This document shows positions 1 through 6,281 of a DNA stretch of 12,552 bases, one piece after another. Numbering within the stretch: position 1 is the stretch's first letter; the number at the start of each line of letters is the position of its first letter. The stretch is from Pseudomonadota bacterium (GTDB taxonomy: Bacteria; Pseudomonadota; Gammaproteobacteria; Xanthomonadales; Xanthomonadaceae), in contig JAEWOJ010000020.1 of NCBI GenBank assembly GCA_023399815.1, forward strand, positions 1 to 12,552, in the 5' to 3' direction. The notes beneath the pieces are model-generated. The model was not told the origin of the DNA. It was given only the letters and a program-made list of their open reading frames with translations, and ran no database searches. The position numbers and the translations under genes were made by a program.

Positions 1-635
1 TCACCACGCCGACCGAGGAAAGCGTGCGCCGCGCGGTGGCGATCCAGATGATCATCAACAAGGAGCTGGGGCTGAACTTCTGCGAGAACCCGTGGCAGGG
101 CAGCTTCATCGTCGACAAGCTCACCGACATCGTCGAGGAAGCGGTCTACAAGGAGTTCGAGGCCATCAGCGAACGCGGCGGCGTGCTCGGCGCGATGGAC
201 ACCATGTACCAGCGCGGCAAGATCCAGGAAGAGAGCCTGTACTACGAACACAAGAAGCACGACGGCAGCCTGCCGCTGGTCGGCGTCAACATGTTCCTGC
301 CGAAGGAGCATGCCGGCGAAGTCGCCACCGAGATCGAGCTGATCCGTTCGACCGAGGAGGAGAAGGGGCAGCAGATCGAGAACGTGCACAACTGGCAGCG
401 CAACCGCAATGCGCTGGCCCCGGCCGGCGAGACGTCGCACAGCCACGAGGTCGGTACGGGCAGCCCGGGCGACGACGAGGTCCACGACGGCCATGGCCTG
501 GCCTACCTGCAGAAGACCGCCCGCGAACGCCGCAACGTGTTCGAGGCGCTGGTCGAAGCGGTCAAGACCCACAGCCTCGGCCAGATCAGCCATGCGCTGT
601 ACGACGTGGGTGGCGAGTACAGGCGGAATATGTGA
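1..635 (+). CDS. icmF: Fused isobutyryl-CoA mutase IcmF, C-terminal part (5' end outside window)
   Basis: This is the last ~210 residues of a coenzyme B12-dependent acyl-CoA mutase; the frame is open from position 3 and runs off the left edge. Family knowledge: IcmF fuses a B12-binding domain, a MeaI-type G-protein chaperone and the mutase barrel, and interconverts isobutyryl-CoA and n-butyryl-CoA in the cytoplasm. Only the end of the substrate-binding/dimer region is present. Seen: TPTEESVRRAVAIQ, ENPWQGSFI, LTDIVEEAV, RGGVLGAMDT, YQRGKIQEES, YEHKKHDGSLPLVGVN and the terminal SLGQISHALYDVGGEYRRNM, all typical of the IcmF C-terminus. Odd: a His/Asp/Gly/Ser-rich stretch (TSHSHEVGTG...DDEVHDGHG, about positions 432-503) sits just before the final helix region and looks like a lineage-specific linker. 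A methylmalonyl-CoA mutase large subunit is the main alternative; the YRRNM ending and RGKIQEES favour IcmF. The GTG at 24 is an internal valine, not a start. Confidence 0.88.
   Translation, partial: TTPTEESVRRAVAIQMIINKELGLNFCENPWQGSFIVDKLTDIVEEAVYKEFEAISERGGVLGAMDTMYQRGKIQEESLYYEHKKHDGSLPLVGVNMFLPKEHAGEVATEIELIRSTEEEKGQQIENVHNWQRNRNALAPAGETSHSHEVGTGSPGDDEVHDGHGLAYLQKTARERRNVFEALVEAVKTHSLGQISHALYDVGGEYRRNM
561..635 (+). repeat. Intact copy of a duplicated icmF 3' end
   Basis: The last 25 codons of icmF have a diverged second copy at about 2561-2633. Between 570-620 and 2569-2619 I count 44 of 51 identical bases without a gap, including 18 straight matches at the start. The two copies are 1999 bases apart and flank the PAS-GGDEF gene. 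This copy keeps the reading frame and stop; the downstream one does not. Confidence 0.8.
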
Positions 636-642
636 CATCAGA

Positions 643-669
643 TTTCAGGGGGGGGATGCCCCCTTGAAA
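643..669 (+). terminator. Hairpin just after icmF, terminator-like
   Basis: TTTCA (643-647) pairs with TGAAA (665-669), G648 forms a wobble with T664, and GGGGG (649-653) pairs with CCCCC (659-663). This makes an 11-bp stem with a GGATG loop, starting 8 bases after the icmF stop. No T-tract follows, so it may act as an mRNA 3' stabiliser or weak terminator rather than a classic intrinsic terminator. Confidence 0.55.
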
Positions 670-698
670 GGCTGGCGTCAAAGGAGTTGGCGCTGAAC

Positions 699-718
699 GG
701 CCCGCCCCGGCGGGCCTT
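699..718 (+). terminator. GC-rich hairpin, second terminator candidate after icmF
   Basis: GGCCCGC (699-705) and GCGGGCC (710-716) form a perfect 7-bp stem around a CCCG loop (706-709), followed by TTGCG. Short GC-rich stems with few trailing T residues are common 3' ends in xanthomonads. With the hairpin at 643-669 it would insulate icmF from the downstream cyclase gene. Confidence 0.55.
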
Positions 719-883
719 GCGCCTCGGTTCCAAGGGCGCGCGGGATAGGATGCCGCATCAGCATTGAATCATCGCGCAGGCCGCACGGGCCGAGACAGCT
801 CGACCACGGGAGTGCGACAGGATCATCAGTCATGCGTGCACGGTGCTGGACTGGGCGATTGCGCTCGGTGACCATAGCCCTGT

Positions 884-2518
884 ATGCCCAGCACCCCCAC
901 GCCGTCCGGACACCTGCTGCAGCTGCTGCCCGAGGCGGTGGTGCAGACGGATGCGCTGTGGGAGATCACTTATCTCAATCCGGCCTGGCACACGCTTACC
1001 GGCCATCCGGTGGAGGGGGCGCTCGGCCGGTCCCTGCTTGAATTCGTACATCCCGAAGACACCGGCACCCTGCGGGCGGGCATGCCGGTGTTCCGGCTGC
1101 GGTTCGCAGACGGGGACTATCGGTGGGTACGTCTGCAGCTCCACCCGGAGACGGACGCGGCGGATCGGGTGATCAGCCGCCAGGGCGTGCTGATCGAGAT
1201 CACCGAGGTCACCGAGCAGGTGCTGGTGGAGGTCCGCCAGCGCTTCCTGCGCCTGCTGGAGACCATCGACGGCGTCGTATGGGAAGCCGAGCGCGGCGTG
1301 GGCAATACCTTCCTGAGTCCGCAGGTCGAGCGGCTGTTCGGCTACACCGTGGAGGAGTGGCGGTCCGATCCGGGCTTCTGGCGGGCGCGCGTGCACCCGG
1401 ACGACCTGGCGGAGGCCGTGGCCATCGACGATGCCGCGTACGGCGCGACGCACAGCCATGCGTACGAGATGAGCTACCGGCTGATCGCCAAGTCCGGCAA
1501 GGTGGTGTGGGTGCGCGACCTGTGCCGCGCGGTGGTCGAGCCGGGGCGGCCGAACCGCATGATCGGCCTGATGATCGACGTGACCCGGCAGAAGAACACG
1601 GAACTCGAGCTGCTGCGGTCCGATAACCGCTATGCGCTCGCCACCCGCGGCTCCAACGACGGCATCTGGTATTGGGACCTGCGGACGGACGTCCTGCATG
1701 TGTCCGAGCGCTTCCACGAGATCGTGGGGCTGGGCGGCGTCGATCATGTGCATGACGGTGGCTGGCGCTTTCTCCAGCAGCTCATCGATCCCGATGACCG
1801 CGCGCGCGCGCAGGTGGCCTACCGCAGGCACCTGTCGGGGAACAGCCCGAATTTTTCGGTGGATTTCCGCGCGTTCCACGGGGCGGGGCGGCTGGTGTGG
1901 GTCAACTGGCGCGGCGTCGCCCAGTTCGAGGACGGCGTTGCCGTGCGCATGGCCGGCTCGTTGAGCGACCTGGCCGAACGCGGCAGTTCCTACGACGCCC
2001 TGACCAACCTGCCCGGCCGGCCGTTGTTCCGCGACCGCCTCGCGCATGCCATCGCGCTGCACCGGAACGAGGCCGCAAAGGACGATGACGTGCTGGTACG
2101 CGGGGGAACCACGATGTTCGCCGTGCTGCTGCTGGACCTCAACCGGTTCAAGGCCGTCAACGACACCCTCGGGCACCATGTGGGCGACCAGCTGCTGCAA
2201 CAGGTGGCGCGCCGGCTCGAATCCTGCGTACGCACGGTCGACCTGGTCGCCCGGATGAGCGGCGATGAGTTCAATGTGCTGCTCGAGTCCATCGATCCCG
2301 CCGAAGCCGCCGCCCGCGCCCGGCAGATTGCCGCCGCCCTCGAAGTGCCCTACGAGATCGGGGCGCACACCGTGACCAGCGGCGCGAGCATCGGCTTGGT
2401 CAGCAGCGCGTCCGGCCTGGCGACCATCGATGACTACCTGCGCGCCGCCGATGCCGCGATGTACCGGGCCAAGAGCCAATCCTTGGGCGTATGCGTTTTT
2501 TCGGCGGAAGGAAGCTGA
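884..2518 (+). CDS. Soluble PAS-PAS-PAS-GGDEF diguanylate cyclase
   Basis: A 544-residue protein predicted to make c-di-GMP from two GTP in the cytoplasm; no membrane segment or signal peptide is visible. Domains: PAS1 about residues 8-110, PAS2 118-238 (PAS_3 type, with GYTVEEWRSDP and VHPDDL), PAS3 247-367, GGDEF 370-540. The active-site loop reads SGDEF (459-463) instead of GGDEF. The inhibitory I-site RTVD (450-453) lies exactly five residues upstream, so product inhibition is expected. DLNRFKAVND holds the metal- and base-binding residues. SGDEF variants can be active, so activity is likely but unproven. Start: an in-frame stop at 869-871 makes ATG 884 the first usable ATG, although it has no clear Shine-Dalgarno. 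Odd: the tail after MYRAK lacks the usual GRNR-like ending and stops at SAEGS, as if cut from a longer GGDEF-EAL protein. Third codon positions carry more A/T than neighbouring genes (for example AAT TTT TCG near 1850). It lies between two copies of the icmF 3' end, suggesting later acquisition. Confidence 0.9.
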   Translation: MPSTPTPSGHLLQLLPEAVVQTDALWEITYLNPAWHTLTGHPVEGALGRSLLEFVHPEDTGTLRAGMPVFRLRFADGDYRWVRLQLHPETDAADRVISRQGVLIEITEVTEQVLVEVRQRFLRLLETIDGVVWEAERGVGNTFLSPQVERLFGYTVEEWRSDPGFWRARVHPDDLAEAVAIDDAAYGATHSHAYEMSYRLIAKSGKVVWVRDLCRAVVEPGRPNRMIGLMIDVTRQKNTELELLRSDNRYALATRGSNDGIWYWDLRTDVLHVSERFHEIVGLGGVDHVHDGGWRFLQQLIDPDDRARAQVAYRRHLSGNSPNFSVDFRAFHGAGRLVWVNWRGVAQFEDGVAVRMAGSLSDLAERGSSYDALTNLPGRPLFRDRLAHAIALHRNEAAKDDDVLVRGGTTMFAVLLLDLNRFKAVNDTLGHHVGDQLLQQVARRLESCVRTVDLVARMSGDEFNVLLESIDPAEAAARARQIAAALEVPYEIGAHTVTSGASIGLVSSASGLATIDDYLRAADAAMYRAKSQSLGVCVFSAEGS

Positions 2519-2560
2519 GGGAATCGGCGGAAGCGTGGAAAACAGGGGGCAGGTCGGGTG

Positions 2561-2633
2561 GTCTAAACCACAGCCTCGGCCAGATCCTCCATGCGCTGCA
2601 CGAGGTAGGTGGGAAGTACGGAGAAACATGTAA
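2561..2633 (+). pseudogene. Decayed remnant of an icmF 3' end
   Basis: This untranslated stretch matches the last codons of icmF (see 561-635). Read from 2569 it gives HSLGQILHALHEVGGKY against HSLGQISHALYDVGGEY. After the last TAC a one-base deletion shifts the frame. Restoring one base recovers an ending like R-R-N-M-stop (AGA AAC ATG TAA against CGG AAT ATG TGA). A second one-base loss and an internal TAA lie just upstream (2563-2568 against 563-569). Weaker resemblance may reach back to the cyclase stop at 2518, but I cannot establish it by eye. No start or expression signal is present. It reads as a leftover of an older icmF tail, part of the 2519-2833 stretch that has no intact gene. 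Confidence 0.75.
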
Positions 2634-2648
2634 CCGCCCATGACAGAT

Positions 2649-2670
2649 CGTGCGGCATCCATGCCGCGCG
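2649..2670 (+). terminator. Hairpin after the icmF remnant, terminator-like
   Basis: GCGGCA (2652-2657) pairs with TGCCGC (2662-2667) around a TCCA loop. The stem extends through a T-G wobble and two more pairs to 2649 and 2670. It begins 15 bases after the remnant's TAA. It could be the old transcription end of icmF, or stop read-through from the cyclase gene. There is no strong T-tract. Confidence 0.45.
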
Positions 2671-2697
2671 GTTATGGCATGGCCCGGCGCGCCCGGT

Positions 2698-2737
2698 GGA
2701 AAAACGCGCTTCCGCCCTTGCACGAAGCGGTTTTCCG
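2698..2737. repeat. Imperfect inverted repeat between remnant and LD-carboxypeptidase gene
   Basis: GGAAAA (2698-2703) pairs with TTTTCC (2732-2737) and CGCTTC (2708-2713) with GAAGCG (2725-2730), around an 11-base loop with an asymmetric internal loop (4 against 1 bases). The A/T-rich arms stand out in this GC-rich DNA. It could be a rho-independent structure, an operator or a decayed element. Nothing identifies which. Confidence 0.4.
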
Positions 2738-2774
2738 GCATGCGGGCGCGGATTTTCGGGCTGGCGTCGCCGAA

Positions 2775-2804
2775 TTGTCCGGCGCGGGAGCCGGTTGCTA
2801 CTCT
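2775..2804 (+). promoter_or_regulatory. Candidate sigma-70-like promoter for the LD-carboxypeptidase gene
   Basis: TTGTCC (2775-2780) lies 18 bases upstream of TACTCT (2799-2804), matching the -35 and -10 consensus at 4/6 and 3/6 positions. The -10 is about 30 bases before ATG 2834, leaving a leader long enough for the AGG-containing ribosome-binding stretch near 2824-2826. The match is modest. Confidence 0.35.
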
Positions 2805-2833
2805 CGCCCGACATTCCCGGGGCAGGTAGCGGC

Positions 2834-3880
2834 ATGGACAGACGGCGGTTCATCGGTGGCACGGCGTTGGCGGGAGCCTTGCTGCCGTTGCTGGGAACGG
2901 GCAGCGCACTGGCCGCGCAGCGTGGCCGGCGCTTGCTGCCGCCGCCGCTGGAGAAGGGCGACACCGTCGCCCTGGTCAGTCCGTCCTCGGCCAGCAGCGA
3001 GCAGCTGAGCCTGCAGCTGGCGCGGGAGGCGATGCAGGCGCTGGGCTTCCAGGTGAAGACCGGCGCGCACTACGACGCCCGCCATGGCCACCTGGCCGGC
3101 ACCGACGCCGAGCGCGCCGGCGACCTCAACGCCATGTTCGCCGACCGGCAGGTCAAGGCCATCGTCTGCGTGCGCGGCGGTTCCGGCGCGGCGCGGCTGC
3201 TGCCGCTGCTGGACTACGCCGCCATCCGCGCCAACCCCAAGGTGCTGCTGGGCTATTCGGACATCACCGCCCTGCATTGCGCGATCCAGGCCAAGACCGG
3301 GCTGGTGACTTTCCACGGCCCGATCGGCTCGGGCAGCTGGAACCGCTTCAACGTCGACCAGTTCGAGCGCCTGTTCTTCCGGCGCGAACTCATGGAGTAC
3401 CGCAATAGCGTCGACACCGAGGACGAACTGGTGCCGCGGAAGAACCGCACCCGCACCATCACCGGCGGCAAGGCGCGCGGCGAACTGGTGGGCGGCAACC
3501 TCACGGTGCTGACGGCGCTGGCCGGGTCGCCCTACCTGCCAGACTTCACCGGCAAGATCCTGTTCCTGGAGGACGTGGACGAGGCGCCGTACCGCATCGA
3601 CCGCATGCTCAGCACCCTGAAGCTGATGGGGGCGCTGGACCGGATCGCCGGCTTCATCTTCGGCGAGTGCACCGGCTGCACGCCCGGCGACGGCTATGGC
3701 TCGCTCACGCTGGACCAGCTGTTCGCCGACTACATCGCGCCGCTGAAGATCCCGGCCTACCGGGGCGCGATGATCGGCCACATCCGCGAGCAGTTCATCG
3801 TGCCGGTGGGAGGCACGGTGGAGATGGATGCCGACGCCGGCAGCTTCCGGCTGCTGGAGCCGGTGTTCGCCGGGCCTTGA
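2834..3880 (+). CDS. Tat-exported LD-carboxypeptidase (muramoyltetrapeptide carboxypeptidase, family S66)
   Basis: A 348-residue serine peptidase of the LdcA family, which removes the terminal D-alanine from murein tetrapeptides at an L,D bond. The N-terminus MDRRRFIGGTALAGALLPLL followed by SALA/A is a twin-arginine signal (RRRFI) with a likely cleavage near residue 28, so the enzyme should act in the periplasm. Classical LdcA is cytoplasmic and serves murein recycling. The S66 triad is visible: Ser142 in LLGYSDIT, Glu246 in LFLEDV and His316 in MIGHIRE. VCVRGGSGAARLLP and GGNLTVL are further family motifs. Without the signal the protein has the usual ~310-residue size. ATG 2834 is chosen because it begins exactly at the Tat signal and follows an AGG ribosome-binding stretch. 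Earlier in-frame starts (from 2609) would place the icmF remnant inside the protein and bury the signal. It stands alone, between non-coding stretches on both sides. Confidence 0.92.
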   Translation: MDRRRFIGGTALAGALLPLLGTGSALAAQRGRRLLPPPLEKGDTVALVSPSSASSEQLSLQLAREAMQALGFQVKTGAHYDARHGHLAGTDAERAGDLNAMFADRQVKAIVCVRGGSGAARLLPLLDYAAIRANPKVLLGYSDITALHCAIQAKTGLVTFHGPIGSGSWNRFNVDQFERLFFRRELMEYRNSVDTEDELVPRKNRTRTITGGKARGELVGGNLTVLTALAGSPYLPDFTGKILFLEDVDEAPYRIDRMLSTLKLMGALDRIAGFIFGECTGCTPGDGYGSLTLDQLFADYIAPLKIPAYRGAMIGHIREQFIVPVGGTVEMDADAGSFRLLEPVFAGP

Positions 3881-3881
3881 T

Positions 3882-3939
3882 GTTCGCGCCGCGTGGCCGC
3901 CGCGCCGCGTGCATGGTCCCGCGAACGGGCCGCGGCGGC
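3882..3939. repeat. GC-rich inverted and direct repeats after the LD-carboxypeptidase gene
   Basis: Three arrangements overlap here. GTTCGCG (3882-3888) mirrors CGCGAAC (3920-3926). GCCGCCGCG (3896-3904) mirrors CGCGGCGGC (3931-3939), enclosing a small CCCG-CGAA-CGGG hairpin (3918-3929). The 11-mer CGCGCCGCGTG occurs twice in direct orientation (3885-3895, 3901-3911). It may form the transcript end of the upstream gene, or the direct repeats may bind a regulator. Extreme GC content makes chance repeats likely. Confidence 0.3.
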
Positions 3940-3982
3940 AGGACGGATGCGCCGCGCTTTCCTTGCGCGCGTCGGCTTCCAT

Positions 3983-4010
3983 TAGCATGGAGCCCCGCAC
4001 CCTGAAGGAA
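3983..4010 (+). promoter_or_regulatory. Candidate -10 element and ribosome-binding site of the two-component operon
   Basis: TAGCAT (3983-3988) resembles a -10 box; no convincing -35 lies at the right distance. AAGGAA (4005-4010) is a good Shine-Dalgarno 10 bases before ATG 4021 and fixes that start. Confidence 0.4.
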
Positions 4011-4020
4011 CGCCTGGACC

Positions 4021-4722
4021 ATGCACCGCCTGCTGGTGGTCGACGACGACAGTGACATCCGCGGCCTGCTGGCCGAGCAGCTCGGCCGCGCCGGCTACGG
4101 GGTGGATACCGCCCGCGATGGCGCGGAGATGCGCCACCTGCTGGCGCGCGAGCCGATCGACCTGGTCGTGCTCGACCTCAACCTGCCGCGCGAGGACGGG
4201 CTGGCGCTGTGCCGCGAACTGCGCGCGCGCGCCAGCACGCCGGTGATCATGCTCACCGCCCGCGCCGAGCCGATCGACCGCGTGCTCGGGCTGGAAATGG
4301 GCGCCGACGATTACCTGGCCAAGCCGTTCGAGCCGCGCGAGCTGCTGGCGCGCATCCGCAACGTGCTGCGCCGGACCGAGGCGCTGCCGGCCAACCTGGA
4401 GCCACTGGCGATACGGCGCGCAGGCTTTTCCGGGTGGGTGTTCGATCTCGAACGGCGCCATCTGGTCGATCCGGCCGGGCGCGTGGTGATGCTGTCCGGC
4501 GCCGAGTTCCGGCTGCTGCGGGTCTTCGTGGTCCATGCCAACAAGGTGCTGTCGCGCGAACAGCTGGTCGCACAGAGCAGCGGCCGCAGCTACGAGACAC
4601 AGGACCGCGCCATCGACCTGCAGGTCAGCCGGCTGCGGCAGAAGCTGGGCGATGCCGGCGCCCTGATCAGGACGGTGCGCAACGAAGGCTACGTGTTCGC
4701 GGGCGTGGTGGCGCTGGAATGA
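4021..4722 (+). CDS. OmpR-family DNA-binding response regulator
   Basis: A 233-residue cytoplasmic transcription regulator. Receiver domain, residues 1-120: acidic residues D8-D10 in LLVVDDDSD, phosphoacceptor D52 in VVLDLNLPREDG, T79 in IMLTAR and K101 in DDYLAKPFEPRELLARI. A winged-helix DNA-binding domain follows (about 130-230), with LSGAEFRLLRVFV, NKVLSREQL, RAIDLQVSRLRQKLG and IRTVRNEGYVF, the typical OmpR/PhoB ending. Length is normal. Its stop overlaps the start of the histidine kinase gene by the ATGA motif, so the two are co-transcribed and probably translationally coupled. The regulon cannot be read from the window. The sensor partner is EnvZ-like, so an envelope or osmotic/acid-type stimulus is possible. 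A good ribosome-binding site supports the start. Confidence 0.93.
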   Translation: MHRLLVVDDDSDIRGLLAEQLGRAGYGVDTARDGAEMRHLLAREPIDLVVLDLNLPREDGLALCRELRARASTPVIMLTARAEPIDRVLGLEMGADDYLAKPFEPRELLARIRNVLRRTEALPANLEPLAIRRAGFSGWVFDLERRHLVDPAGRVVMLSGAEFRLLRVFVVHANKVLSREQLVAQSSGRSYETQDRAIDLQVSRLRQKLGDAGALIRTVRNEGYVFAGVVALE

Positions 4723-6116
4723 CGCGGCTGCGGCATTTCCTGTCGTCGATGACGGGGCGGCTGTTCGTGATCCTGCTGGCGGGCATGATGGCCGCGGCGA
4801 TCGTCGCCACGCTGCTGGCCGAGGCGCGACGCCGCCAGGAGTTCGAGCAGCAGAACCTGATGCGCATGGCCGATCGCCTGCAGGGCTTCGTCAACCTGCT
4901 GGAGGGCAATCCCGAGCTGCGCACACGGCTGCTGGAAGCGGGTGGGGCCACCGTGCGCGAGGCCAGGGGCGAGTTCCACGTCGGCGAGGAAGACGCGGCG
5001 TTGAGGGACATCCTGGACGACCGCGAAGGCCCGGTGGGCGGTGCGCGCGTGCACGCCACCAATTTCCGCGCCTGCCTGCCGCCGCAGCCGGAACTGCTGC
5101 CGCAGCGTGTGCGGCTGTCCCGGCACCTGCGCGAACGGTATCCGGCGGTCATCCCGCCACGCTGCTGGCTGGTCGACCTGACGCTGAGCGACGGCACCCC
5201 ACTGCGGTTGGCGCTGCAATCCCCGGCGATGGCGCGCAACGGCGCGGCCGCGTTCGATCCGGTGTTCCTGTCGCTGCTGGCGCTGGCCATCGCCGGCCTG
5301 GCCTATGCGGTGGCGCGCATCGCCAGCGCGCCGCTGCAGCGGCTGGCCGACGCGGCCACCGAACTGGGCCAGGACCTGCAGCGCGCTCCGCTGCCGGTGG
5401 ATGGGCCGCTGGAAGTCCGGCGCGCGGCCGAGGCGTTCAACGCCATGCAGCAGCGCCTGCAACGCCACCTCGGCGAACGCACCGAGATGCTGGCGGCGAT
5501 CACCCACGATCTGCAGACGCCGGTCACGCGCCTGCGCCTGCGGCTGGAGAACGTGGCCGACACGGCGCTGCGCGAGCGCCTGGTCGCCGACCTCGCGGCG
5601 ATGCAGGCGCTGATCCGCGAAGGACTGGAGCTGGCGCGCAGCGCCGAGAGCGCGGAGCAGCGCGTGGCGCTGGACCTGGACTCGCTGCTGCAGAGCGTGG
5701 CCGAGGATGCGGCCGAAGGCGGGCACGGGGTCGTGTTCGAGCAGGGCTGCGGCGCGGTGCTGCTGCTGCGCCCGCTGGCCATGCACCGGCTGTTCTCGAA
5801 CCTGGTGGACAACGCGGTCAAGTATGGGCGTTCGGCGCATATCCGCGCCGAGGCGCGGGGCGGGCAGGTCGAGGTCCGCATCCGCGACGACGGGCCGGGC
5901 CTGGCGGCGGACGAACTGGAGGCGGTGTTCACCCCGTTCCTGCGCCTGGAGACCTCGCGCTCGCGCGAGACCGGGGGCGCCGGCCTGGGCCTGACCATCG
6001 CCCGTACCCTGGCGGAAAAGAACGGCGCCACCCTGGTCCTGCGCAACCACCCCGAGGGTGGGCTGGAGGCCGTGGTCGCCTGGCCGGCCCCGGCATGGCT
6101 CCCGGTGCGACGCTGA
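4719..6116 (+). CDS. EnvZ-like inner-membrane sensor histidine kinase
   Basis: A 465-residue kinase, the presumed partner of the preceding regulator. TM1 is about residues 13-34, a periplasmic sensor region about 35-178, TM2 about 180-200, then a HAMP-like segment (203-250). The dimerisation/phosphoacceptor helix carries His263 in AAITHDLQTPVTRLRLR, with the HDxxTP motif associated with phosphatase activity. The ATPase shows the N box NLVDNAVKYG (361-370), G1 DDGPGL (391-395) and G2 GGAGLGLTIA (419-428). The periplasmic part holds two cysteines (C119, C149) that could form a disulfide. The start is the ATG at 4719 inside the ATGA overlap with the upstream stop. No separate strong ribosome-binding site is seen, fitting translational coupling. 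All catalytic boxes are intact, so it should be active. The ligand is unknown. Confidence 0.92.
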   Translation: MTRLRHFLSSMTGRLFVILLAGMMAAAIVATLLAEARRRQEFEQQNLMRMADRLQGFVNLLEGNPELRTRLLEAGGATVREARGEFHVGEEDAALRDILDDREGPVGGARVHATNFRACLPPQPELLPQRVRLSRHLRERYPAVIPPRCWLVDLTLSDGTPLRLALQSPAMARNGAAAFDPVFLSLLALAIAGLAYAVARIASAPLQRLADAATELGQDLQRAPLPVDGPLEVRRAAEAFNAMQQRLQRHLGERTEMLAAITHDLQTPVTRLRLRLENVADTALRERLVADLAAMQALIREGLELARSAESAEQRVALDLDSLLQSVAEDAAEGGHGVVFEQGCGAVLLLRPLAMHRLFSNLVDNAVKYGRSAHIRAEARGGQVEVRIRDDGPGLAADELEAVFTPFLRLETSRSRETGGAGLGLTIARTLAEKNGATLVLRNHPEGGLEAVVAWPAPAWLPVRR

Positions 6117-6170
6117 GGGCCGCGCTTTCAGTGCTTCTCCAGGGCGAACGTATCGGGTTCATCGCGGCGG

Positions 6171-6190
6171 GCCGGTGGCGCCGGCTTCCT
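6171..6190 (+). terminator. Weak hairpin after the kinase gene
   Basis: GCCGG (6171-6175) pairs with CCGGC (6181-6185) around TGGCG and is followed by TTCCT. The stem is only 5 bp. It is the best terminator candidate in the 165-base gap after the two-component operon, where I see no gene. Confidence 0.3.
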
Positions 6191-6268
6191 CACACTTGCT
6201 CACATGTCGCCGCCAGCAAGGGAAAGCTCCGGGCTGGTGGCGCACGGCATTCACCTTGCGCGTTCATG

Positions 6269-6274
6269 TAGCAT
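6269..6274 (+). promoter_or_regulatory. Candidate -10 element very close to the first propeller-cyclase start
   Basis: TAGCAT (6269-6274) ends only 7 bases before ATG 6282, with no clear -35. If used, transcription would begin at or next to the ATG and give a leaderless mRNA. The lack of any Shine-Dalgarno before 6282 fits this. An alternative is that the true start is ATG 6327. Confidence 0.25.
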
Positions 6275-6281
6275 TGCCGCG

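Noticed and set aside
2558..2571. GTGGT-CTAA-ACCAC inverted repeat as a GntR/FadR-type operator
   Set aside because: The spacer is four bases rather than the three usual for that family, and the sequence is better explained as part of the icmF remnant.
830..2662. 610-residue minus-strand frame opposite the PAS cyclase, spanning the icmF remnant
   Set aside because: Shadow of the real gene. It would require one gene to span the intergenic remnant, and its composition is biased without domains.
2609..2833. Upstream start for the LD-carboxypeptidase (423 residues)
   Set aside because: It would bury the Tat signal 75 residues into the protein, begin inside the icmF fossil and precede the likely promoter.
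4209..4718. In-frame extension upstream of the kinase, giving a 635-residue protein
   Set aside because: The extension is an Arg/Ala/Gly-rich out-of-frame reading of the response regulator gene. The ATGA overlap at 4719-4722 and the membrane segment right after it mark the true kinase start.
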